From: Acidobacteriota bacterium
Lineage (GTDB): Bacteria; Acidobacteriota; Vicinamibacteria; Vicinamibacterales; CAVVIG01
Direction of reading: 5' to 3'
DNA length: 44,262 nucleotides
Assembly: GCA_003222535.1 (NCBI GenBank)
Contig: QHWJ01000256.1
Span: 1-44,262 of the forward strand
Part shown: one piece after another, positions 8,707 through 15,837 of the stretch
Layout: every line of letters starts with the position of its first letter
How positions within the stretch are numbered: the stretch's first letter is position 1
Position numbers and translations under genes: made by a program
Notes under the pieces: model-generated
What the model was told of the DNA's origin: nothing
Seen by the model: the letters and a program-made list of their open reading frames with translations, nothing else
Database searches by the model: none

Positions 8707-11700
8707 CTAGAATTCGAAGGTCGCTCCGATCTTGGCGACTCTGGCTGCCAGCACCGATGTCGGCGTGAGCCACGACGTAGAGGTCGGGCTGTAGGTGTTG
8801 TTGTAGGTCAGCACCGCCGACGAGTTCGCCAGATTATAGAAATCCACCTGAACCCTCGTCTTTTGGCGACCGACCTTCAGGACCTTGGCGATGCGCAGAT
8901 CCAGTTCGTTGATGCGATCACCGTAAAGCGTCCCCGGCGGAATGAGATTCACGGTGACGTTCGCGACGTTGCCGGCGGGCGCACGGCCGAGCGACTGCGC
9001 GATCACGGCTGCGGGCACCGGGTAGTTCGCGGCGAGCCGGACGCCCGGCTTGCTCTGGAACGTCACGCCGATCTCCACGCCCACTTTCGGGACCTGATAG
9101 GAGCTCAGACCTCGAAAATCGGTGAGGAAGCCGGACGCCACATGGCAGTACCCGGTTGGCGTGGACCCGACCGTACCGCCATTCAGGATGGAGATACCCG
9201 GGATGGAAAACCCGATCCCGGTCGAGATGGTCGGAAGCAGGCTTTCAGGCAGCGCGTTCGCCACGTCACAGAAATCCTGCACCGTTTGTCCGGTGCTGGT
9301 GCCGCCTTGGAACGCGATGCCATGAATCGGCCTGACGCTGGCGTTCACGTCCACGCCGTCCCAGTATTGATAGTGGAGGCCGTAGTTGGCAGCCGCCTGA
9401 ACCTGGTAGTTGACCTGCCCGAACAGACTGGGGTCGATGTCGTAGAGACCGGTGATCGTGTTGCCGCCGCCGCCCGGCAGGCGCGAATCCACTGGCGCCG
9501 TGATGTTGTATTTCGTCCAGTTCGAGGGTTGCACGGCAAGGTTGCGCGTCACGTACTGCCCGTCAAACCACCGCTTGTTGTACTGCACCTCGACCGACAC
9601 GCGGTTCAGCAGCTGCTGCTGGACGGCGACGCCGATCTGCGTGTCCCAGGGGCGAAGACCGTTGAGCAACTGATCGCTGTAGACCAGTCCCGGATTCAAC
9701 GTGCCGAAATTCTTGTTGGCGGTGGCACCGCAGAAATCTCCCCCGCTCCCGCGAAGGTCCTGGCTGCCGGTGTTCAGCAAGTCGCAATCCACAACGAAGT
9801 TCTGGTTCGCGTCGGTCCACGACCGCGTCGTGTTCGTCACGATCGCCGTTGTTGGAGCGGCGCCGGTGAAGATCCCGGCGTTCTGCGCTGGAGACAGGTA
9901 CTTGCCCCAGTTCACTTTCAACGACGTCTTCCCGTTCCCGAACAGGTCGTAGGCGGCGCCGATTCTCGGAGTGAGGTCCTTGAAATCGACTCCGTCCGTT
10001 CGCGGGATGATCGCGGAGACCGGAATGAACCGCGTGCCGCCGATGCGCGACGCCGGGTAGTAACTGAACGCGTGGTCGTACCGGAGCGCGCCCTGCACGG
10101 TCAGCTTGTTCAACGTCCACTGGTCCTGCGCGAAAAAGGCGTCGAATCTGGTTCGCCACTGGCTGTCGAACATGCCGGAGAGCTCCCAGACTTGATTCGG
10201 CACGCCGTTGTTGAACTGATACACGAGTCCCTGAGAGTTGGCGAAGTTCGACTGCTGGTTGTCGTTGTCGTAGAGGCCGTTGTATCCGGCCTTGAAGTTG
10301 TGCGAGCCAGTGACATACGAGAGGTGGGCGTGCCAGGTGTTCGCCATGATCCAGCCGGTCGAGGCGAGGAACGTGCCGCCACAGAGCGGGCTGCCCGCTC
10401 GATAGCACAGACCGGGAATCCTTCCACCCTGCTCCCGGACCTGGATGAAGTCGAGCGTCGGGCTTCCCGGGGACGAATTGCCCCCCCAACGCGAGCCGTA
10501 GGCACTCATCCCGACATCGAGCAGCGCCTTGTTCGAGATCGGGGAGGTCCACGTCGCCTGCTGAATGCGCTGGGGGCCGTGCGAGTAAATCGCGGTCTCG
10601 GGCGCGAGCGTCGCGCTGGAGCCCGCACCGGCTTCAATCCACCCGTCCGGGTTGTCGCGACACGCGCCGGTGCCTGTGACACCGATCCAGGCCGAGCCGT
10701 TGCAGCCTCGCTGCTCATCCCAGAAGAGGTTGAGCTTGTTGCGCGGCGACGCCTGGTACGTGATGCGCACGCTGGCCGTCCGGTTCGACGAATCGCTGCG
10801 TGCCTGCAACGCGGTGTTGGGCTCGTACGTCCAGGCGTTTGGATTGCCCGCGTTGGCGTTCGCGAACATCCCCGGCACGGATTGCGCGTTTCCAAGGTAG
10901 CGGACAATCGAATAGAACCAGAGCCGATCCTTCATGATCGGGCCGCCCAGCGATCCGTCGTGATCGTAAAGCTTCAGCAACGCACCAGGCACCCTGAGGC
11001 CAGCCGCCTTCAATGCGTCCGTGTAGTTGCTCGCTTGCAACGACTGGTTCGAGAACGATTCGACGAACGAGCCATGAAACGTATTGCCGCCCGCCTTCGG
11101 GATGACGTTCATGTACGGGCCGCCCGTTTCGGCCTCACCAAGGCCGCCGGAGCTTCGAAACGTTATCTCTTGGAGGTTACCCGTATCGACCGTGTAGCCT
11201 GACACGCCGCCGCCGCCGCGAGACGCGCCGACATTCATCCCATCCACGAGAAGACGCCCCTCCTGAATCGGACCGCCATGGCCGCCAAAAATAATCATGG
11301 AGGGCACCAGCTGGACCTGACCAGGGTCGCCGGTGATTCCGGGCTGCAGCAGCAAGATCCCGTTCCAGCTTCGTGCGGCCGGTGCGGCTGCGACAGCTTC
11401 GCCGGTGAGTACAGCCTGACGCGCGGCGTTCTGCACGTCCACGACCGGCGTCTCGCCGGTGACCGTGATCGTTTCGGCGATTGTGCCGACCCTCAACTCC
11501 GCGTTCACCGCGATCGTGCCCGATCCGGCCAGTTCGAGGCCTTCGCGTTTCACCGTACTGAATCCGGTCAGCGTGAAGGTGACCGAATAACTCCCCGGCC
11601 GGAGGTCCACGATCTTGTATTGGCCCGTGTCGTCGGTGACGACCGACCGCACCTTCTCAATCAAGGCCGGGCTCGCGGCCTCAACGGTGACGCCCGGCAG

Positions 11701-11817
11701 CACGCCACCGGATGCATCCTTCACAACGCCGGCCAGCGACGCCTGAGCGTGCGCCGCTGTCGGCCACAAGAGCACGAGCGCCGCCAACAGAACCCCCGGT
11801 CTCGCCCATTTCGCCAT
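8707..11817 (-). CDS. Oar-like TonB-dependent receptor with carboxypeptidase-regulatory N-domain
   Basis: Outer-membrane beta-barrel protein of 1036 residues. A signal peptide ends at AHAQA. A CarboxypepD_reg-like Ig domain follows (about 25-100; GVVKDASGGVLPGVTVE ... GQYKIVDLRPGSYSVTFTLTGF), then a plug-like region (GEAVAAAPAARSWNGILLLQPG, DGMNVGAS, PYMNVIPKAGGNTFHGSF), and a barrel ending in a C-terminal phenylalanine (KIGATFEF) as expected for BAM insertion. The ATG at 11817 was chosen because it starts the signal peptide; upstream codons are unlikely to be coding. Such Oar-like receptors are highly multiplied in Acidobacteriota and are thought to move large substrates. It probably heads the operon running to 3996. 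A palindromic operator candidate lies at 11906-11920. Confidence 0.9.
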   Translation of the reverse strand: MAKWARPGVLLAALVLLWPTAAHAQASLAGVVKDASGGVLPGVTVEAASPALIEKVRSVVTDDTGQYKIVDLRPGSYSVTFTLTGFSTVKREGLELAGSGTIAVNAELRVGTIAETITVTGETPVVDVQNAARQAVLTGEAVAAAPAARSWNGILLLQPGITGDPGQVQLVPSMIIFGGHGGPIQEGRLLVDGMNVGASRGGGGVSGYTVDTGNLQEITFRSSGGLGEAETGGPYMNVIPKAGGNTFHGSFVESFSNQSLQASNYTDALKAAGLRVPGALLKLYDHDGSLGGPIMKDRLWFYSIVRYLGNAQSVPGMFANANAGNPNAWTYEPNTALQARSDSSNRTASVRITYQASPRNKLNLFWDEQRGCNGSAWIGVTGTGACRDNPDGWIEAGAGSSATLAPETAIYSHGPQRIQQATWTSPISNKALLDVGMSAYGSRWGGNSSPGSPTLDFIQVREQGGRIPGLCYRAGSPLCGGTFLASTGWIMANTWHAHLSYVTGSHNFKAGYNGLYDNDNQQSNFANSQGLVYQFNNGVPNQVWELSGMFDSQWRTRFDAFFAQDQWTLNKLTVQGALRYDHAFSYYPASRIGGTRFIPVSAIIPRTDGVDFKDLTPRIGAAYDLFGNGKTSLKVNWGKYLSPAQNAGIFTGAAPTTAIVTNTTRSWTDANQNFVVDCDLLNTGSQDLRGSGGDFCGATANKNFGTLNPGLVYSDQLLNGLRPWDTQIGVAVQQQLLNRVSVEVQYNKRWFDGQYVTRNLAVQPSNWTKYNITAPVDSRLPGGGGNTITGLYDIDPSLFGQVNYQVQAAANYGLHYQYWDGVDVNASVRPIHGIAFQGGTSTGQTVQDFCDVANALPESLLPTISTGIGFSIPGISILNGGTVGSTPTGYCHVASGFLTDFRGLSSYQVPKVGVEIGVTFQSKPGVRLAANYPVPAAVIAQSLGRAPAGNVANVTVNLIPPGTLYGDRINELDLRIAKVLKVGRQKTRVQVDFYNLANSSAVLTYNNTYSPTSTSWLTPTSVLAARVAKIGATFEF

Positions 11818-11905
11818 TGGCGGACCCCCCCCTTCTCCTCTTGGTTGTGCACGGACATGGGGCAGATGCAGATGGCCGCCGCCCTCAATGGCCCGGGCGT
11901 TGTAA

Positions 11906-11920
11906 AGCGTTGGTAACGCT
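11906..11920. promoter_or_regulatory. 15-bp perfect palindrome upstream of receptor gene (operator candidate)
   Basis: AGCGTTGGTAACGCT (6-bp arms, 3-bp spacer) lies about 90 nt upstream of the receptor start. It sits among spaced AACGC motifs; on the receptor strand a TTGACG that could be a -35 box lies about 20 nt upstream. The shape resembles LacI-family operators, but no LacI gene is in the window. Confidence 0.35.
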
Positions 11921-12015
11921 ATCGGCGTTGGCGTCATTCGTCAAGAAACATCTGGCCCGGCAATCTTGAAAAGGCGGATTCACGTGCTGCGCGAATGGGA
12001 TGCCGGTGGGCCGGA

Positions 12016-12296
12016 CAGAAAAGAAATACGACGACATATTTGGCCACAGAGACACAAAGACACAGAGAACAACACGCTGCAGGGAGCGCGCTCGACGCGG
12101 CGCCGCGCAGCGGCGGGCGAGGCGTGCCAACCGCAAACGAACGACCACTGGAGGGTGGCTCGGTCGTTCGTTTGCGGTCGGCGCGCCTCACGGCGCGGCC
12201 TGCGGTGCAGGCCGCCCGCGTCGAGCGCCTCTGTGTCTCGGTGTCTCCGTGGCTTGTCCAAATCAATACGTCGCCGTAATTACGAGATTCTGTACT
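12016..12296 (-). repeat. Structured palindromic repeat, copy A (truncated at one end)
   Basis: About 281 bp closely similar to 22006-22282 in opposite orientation. Two halves are inverted copies of each other. Outer arms contain CCACAGAGACAC-type motifs. Inner arms at 12127-12146 and 12162-12181 pair over 19 of 20 positions. Two side hairpins lie between: GCGGCCTGC/GCAGGCCGC at 12195-12215 and CGCCGC/GCGGCG near 12101-12115. The end at 12265-12296 (AATACGTCGCCGTAATTACG...) matches the terminal repeat of copy B; the other terminus is missing here. It lies between divergent genes, in front of the secreted protein gene at 12484. Confidence 0.85.
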
Positions 12297-12483
12297 TATC
12301 GTGAGCACCGTCTGAGCCAGGCTGAACTGTGTTACGAAACGGCCGGCATTCCGCCGACTCGCGGCGCCGCTGGCAACGTTCTGGCGACAGTGGGTGTTCG
12401 GCAATAAATTGTTCACTGCGATAAGATGTGCGGGTCGTGGCCTCTCGTCGCGGCGTGGTGCGCGTTCGATAAAGGAGTTCACC

Positions 12484-13527
12484 ATGCGTCATCAATCTAT
12501 CGCGCCGCTGGCCGCTTTGGTGGTCGTGCTCGTCTGGCTGGCGCCGGCTCGTTCCACCGGTCAGACGTCTGGCTCCGGGGCCAGGGCAACGAAACCATGG
12601 ACTCCGCCACGGACACCGGACGGCCAGCCTGACCTTCAGGGCAGCTGGTTGAACAACGACGCCACTCCGCTGGAACGGCCGAAGGCGCTCGAAGGAAAAC
12701 GATTTCTGACCGACGCGGAAGTCGCGGCGCTGAGGAAGAACGCGGCGCGGCTCTTCGGAGGCGACGTGGACAGTGACGCCGCCGGAGGAGACAATTATTT
12801 TCTCGCCGCGCTCGCAAATCCCGAGGTGTACAAGAACCGAAACGCCACGGGCAGCGGCGTTGGAGCGGTCAGAGAAATCGATAACCGAACGTCGCTGATC
12901 GTGGATCCGCCTGACGGGAAGATTCCTCCCATGACGCCGGATGGACGACGGAGACGGCTCGCGGAAAGTGTCGCGGCATTCGCGGCGCCCGGGCCGGGTC
13001 TACCGTCGGGCCCTGAAGATCTCAGCAACTTCATTCGGTGCATCACTTATGGAGCTCCGAGGCTCGGTGGCGCCGCGGCGAGCTACCACAACTACTACCA
13101 GGTTGTGCAGACTCCCGGATACGTCATGTTTTTTTCGGAGGCGATCCACGACGCTCGCATCATTCCGCTCGACGGACGTCCGCATCTACCTCGAGACATC
13201 CGCCCCTGGCTCGGGGACTCGCGCGGTCGATGGGACGGAGACACGCTGATCGTCGAGACGACGAATTTTTCTCCGAAGAGCAGCCTTCTCGGATCGGCCG
13301 AGAACCTGCACGTGGTCGAGCGCTTCACACGCACGGCGCCCGACAAGATCAACTACGAGATTACCCTCACGGATCCCACGACGTGGACCGCGCCCTGGAC
13401 GGCCGTGGTTCGCCTCAAACGGACAGACGACACGATATATGAGGACGCGTGTCACGAAGGGAACGAGCGAGTGATGATGGGCATCCTCGCCGGGGCTCGC
13501 GCCGCGGAGAAGGCCGCTGTTCGTTAA
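12484..13527 (+). CDS. Secreted protein of unknown function (DGQPDLQGSW family)
   Basis: Exported protein of 347 residues with a clear signal peptide (MRHQSIAPLAALVVVLVWLAPARS). The mature part opens with TPRTPDGQPDLQGSW, a signature shared with the protein at 37361-38179 (TFDGKPDLSGLW). Both also share a later GRWDGDTLIVETTNF-type motif, a hydrophobic strand followed by polar loops, and a C-terminal HEGNERVMMG segment. I recognise this as a family common in Acidobacteriota and some Proteobacteria with no known activity; the fold appears beta-rich. The ATG at 12484 was chosen because AAGGAG lies 8 nt upstream and the signal peptide begins there. Its TAA stop lies at the edge of the inverted-repeat element that follows. 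Confidence 0.85.
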   Translation: MRHQSIAPLAALVVVLVWLAPARSTGQTSGSGARATKPWTPPRTPDGQPDLQGSWLNNDATPLERPKALEGKRFLTDAEVAALRKNAARLFGGDVDSDAAGGDNYFLAALANPEVYKNRNATGSGVGAVREIDNRTSLIVDPPDGKIPPMTPDGRRRRLAESVAAFAAPGPGLPSGPEDLSNFIRCITYGAPRLGGAAASYHNYYQVVQTPGYVMFFSEAIHDARIIPLDGRPHLPRDIRPWLGDSRGRWDGDTLIVETTNFSPKSSLLGSAENLHVVERFTRTAPDKINYEITLTDPTTWTAPWTAVVRLKRTDDTIYEDACHEGNERVMMGILAGARAAEKAAVR

Positions 13528-13691
13528 CAGCCCGTGGTGAAAGTCCCGGCGTCGCACCGAGGCCGGCGAGGCGCCCCGATGGCAAGGCGCGACGACCGAG
13601 AATATCGGGCAATATTTGAGGGAGGAGCAACGCAGCCAGCGGGGATGCATCGCCGGTCGAATGCAGCCGGACTTTTACCACGGGCTGTTAA
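13524..13691. repeat. TTAA-bounded inverted-repeat element supplying both flanking stop codons
   Basis: The outer arms at 13524-13548 and 13667-13691 are nearly identical when inverted: TTAACAGCCCGTGGTgAAAGTCC against TTAACAGCCCGTGGTaAAAGTCC. About 118 bp lie between them, themselves partly self-complementary. The left TAA is the stop of the plus-strand gene; the right tta is the stop of the convergent ankyrin gene. It looks like a short non-autonomous element or a bidirectional terminator; no coding capacity. Confidence 0.8.
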
Positions 13692-15574
13692 GTCGCGGGA
13701 GGCTTGTCCGGGAGCGTAAACAGCAATGCCATCGTCGCCCAGCTCGATGCGCCGGCCGAAGCGAATTGATGCCAGCCATGCGGGAATCCGCTCTCGAACG
13801 TGTGCGGCTGCACCGGCACTGCTCGTGTAGGCATGAACCAGGACCCGTCGGCGAGCTGGTTGCGCAGCAACCAAAGCACGCCTTTCTGGTACGTCGGATC
13901 TGTTGTCGGGACTTCCCCGGACACATGCAACGCGTAAAGCGCTTCTCCGGTGGCATAGGCTTCGCCGGGTCTGCCCGGAAGCACGCTCCAGCTGCCATCC
14001 GAGGTCTGGGCGGCCTTCAATGCCTTCACGAACGGCGCACGTTCTGAAGGAGTGGCACCGGCATCGGCCAACGCGTTGAGTTGCATGGATCGTTCTTCCA
14101 TCGAATCAGCCTTCGCCGAAAGGAGCCACCGTTTTGCGCGGGTCAGTCGCTCCTCGAATTCTTCGCGCCGGCCGGGAATGGAGTAGAGCCGGATCGCACG
14201 CAGTGCGACGGCTGTCGTGGTGAATGGACCATACTCTTCCGGAGGCCTGTAGCTGGTCGTTCTCCATGCGCCATCGGGGAATTGGTAAATCGAGAGATAG
14301 TGGATATGGGCGTCGGTCAAGGCATCGGCGGGATGGCCGGCGGCAGCCATCCCCATGAGCGTATAACCGAGCGTGTCCGAGCCGCCGCCAATCGTCGAGC
14401 CCGTGCGCATCGGCTCGAGGTAAGGCGTGTCCGTGGCCACTGCGTACGCCAGTTCCTTTTTGGCCTGTTCTTCGTTGACAACGAATCCCTTCTTGCGCGC
14501 CAGCGAGACGGTCATCGCGGGGAGGGAGTTGTTGTGGCAGGACACACACGCGCGGTTCTTGAATACGGGATCGCCGACGGTTTCAATCAGCGGGAGAATC
14601 TTTTTCACGGCCGCTTCTGCCGATGGAGCGCCGCCCGCGGGTTTGGGCCATTCTTCCCTCACTTCCTTCGCGCCCGCTCTTACCAGGAGCTCCAGAGTGG
14701 AAGCGATTCCCACGCGTGCCGCGAGCTGATATGCCGTGTCGCCTCGATCGTTCTTCGCGTTCGGATCCACACCTTTCGAGAGCAGCCATTCCACCATGCG
14801 ATCACGATCCACGCGGGGTTCCATCGAGAGCACGGCTTGCATCAGGAGAGTAAAGCCCTCCCGGTCCGTTGACTGGAGCGACGCTCCGTGATCGAGCAAG
14901 AACTGCGATAGATCTCGCATCGCTCTCTTCACCGTGTCGTTCAACCCGCCTCCGCCATTGGGGCGGACAGCGCCGGCGGGAGCACCTTTCTCGACGAGCA
15001 ATCGCACGCACACTTCACAACGTCCCGCTATCGCCGCGGACAGCGTGGCACCGGTACTGTCGCCTGCGCGCACACCGATACCGAGCAGGAACTGGATGGC
15101 TTCGAGATCGCCTTTTGCGGCCGCGAGCGCCATCAGCCGGTCTTCGGGCTCCGCGCCTTTGGCAGCCAGAAGCTTCAGAACCGGGGTCGATCCGAACGTC
15201 GTGACGGCGACACTCATCGGGGTGGCGCCGCGCTTATTTCGTACTCTCGCTTCCGCTCCCCGGTCGAGCAGGAGCCGGGTTTTCGCCAAGTTGGTCGCCG
15301 CGTACATCAGCGCGGTGGAATCGAGCGCGTTTTTCGCGTTGACGTTGGCTCCGCTATCGATCAGCAGCTGCATCATTTTCAGGTCGGATTCGATCACGGA
15401 ATGCATCAACGCGGTAGTGCCGTCGCGGTCCACGGTGTTCACGTCGGCACCAGCGCGAAGGAGCGTCTGAGTCAGTGAGTAGTCGCCGTTCCGGATCGCC
15501 ACCAATAGATCGGGTGAGCCGGCGCCAGACAGGAAGGCGCTGGCCAGAAATACGAACACCAGCAAACGATTCAT
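13688..15574 (-). CDS. Exported ankyrin-repeat / haem-c motif / terpene-cyclase-fold fusion protein
   Basis: Secreted protein of 628 residues. A signal peptide (MNRLLVFVFLASAFLSGAG) precedes roughly eight ankyrin repeats (about 20-305; GADVNTVDRDGTTALMHSV is typical). One haem-c motif CVSCH follows at about 342-346. The C-terminal half (about 355-615) has the alpha/alpha barrel signature of squalene-hopene cyclases and prenyltransferases, with QW-like repeats DGAWRTTSYRPP, DGSWSVLPGRP and DGSWFMPTRA. The cyclase aspartate motif DxDD is not seen, so catalysis is doubtful. The ATG at 15574 is preceded by AAAGGAGAG. Ankyrins normally bind proteins; coupling them to a haem and a cyclase barrel outside the cytoplasm suggests a redox or binding module of unknown role. 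Its stop lies in the inverted-repeat element. Confidence 0.86.
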   Translation of the reverse strand: MNRLLVFVFLASAFLSGAGSPDLLVAIRNGDYSLTQTLLRAGADVNTVDRDGTTALMHSVIESDLKMMQLLIDSGANVNAKNALDSTALMYAATNLAKTRLLLDRGAEARVRNKRGATPMSVAVTTFGSTPVLKLLAAKGAEPEDRLMALAAAKGDLEAIQFLLGIGVRAGDSTGATLSAAIAGRCEVCVRLLVEKGAPAGAVRPNGGGGLNDTVKRAMRDLSQFLLDHGASLQSTDREGFTLLMQAVLSMEPRVDRDRMVEWLLSKGVDPNAKNDRGDTAYQLAARVGIASTLELLVRAGAKEVREEWPKPAGGAPSAEAAVKKILPLIETVGDPVFKNRACVSCHNNSLPAMTVSLARKKGFVVNEEQAKKELAYAVATDTPYLEPMRTGSTIGGGSDTLGYTLMGMAAAGHPADALTDAHIHYLSIYQFPDGAWRTTSYRPPEEYGPFTTTAVALRAIRLYSIPGRREEFEERLTRAKRWLLSAKADSMEERSMQLNALADAGATPSERAPFVKALKAAQTSDGSWSVLPGRPGEAYATGEALYALHVSGEVPTTDPTYQKGVLWLLRNQLADGSWFMPTRAVPVQPHTFESGFPHGWHQFASAGASSWATMALLFTLPDKPPAT

Positions 15575-15837
15575 CGCGGGCTCTCCTTTCAGATCTCTCG
15601 TGACGCGCTGGCCGGATGCCACGCACTCTGGCTGCACCGACGCGTCTTGATGACTTCGCGGCGAGCGCAGCGTACACGCGTTCCGTCAGATCACGGAGGT
15701 GCGCGAGCTGGTGCGCTGACATCCCTTGTTCAAAGGTCCAGCCGTCCAAAACAAGATCACGCGACTCGGTGATTCGGCCTCGAGCATGCGCGGGTCAGAC
15801 CAACTCTTTGGGTAGCCACAGCCACACCGCCGCGGGC

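Noticed and set aside
8494-11202. Very long plus-strand open frame (about 900 codons) opposite the receptor gene
   Set aside because: It is the mirror of a strongly supported receptor. The translation is arginine/valine-rich with no family signature; long antisense frames are expected in GC-rich DNA.
12101-12215. Cloverleaf-like fold of the repeat read as a tRNA
   Set aside because: No T-loop, anticodon arm or CCA-type acceptor pattern; the stems are much longer than those of tRNA and the sequence is nearly palindromic.
15600-15810. Minus-strand coding-like stretch (DLVLDGWTFEQGMSAHQLAHL) between the BNR and ankyrin genes
   Set aside because: It runs into the ribosome-site region of the ankyrin gene without a fitting stop, begins after an in-frame TGA, and matches no family I know.
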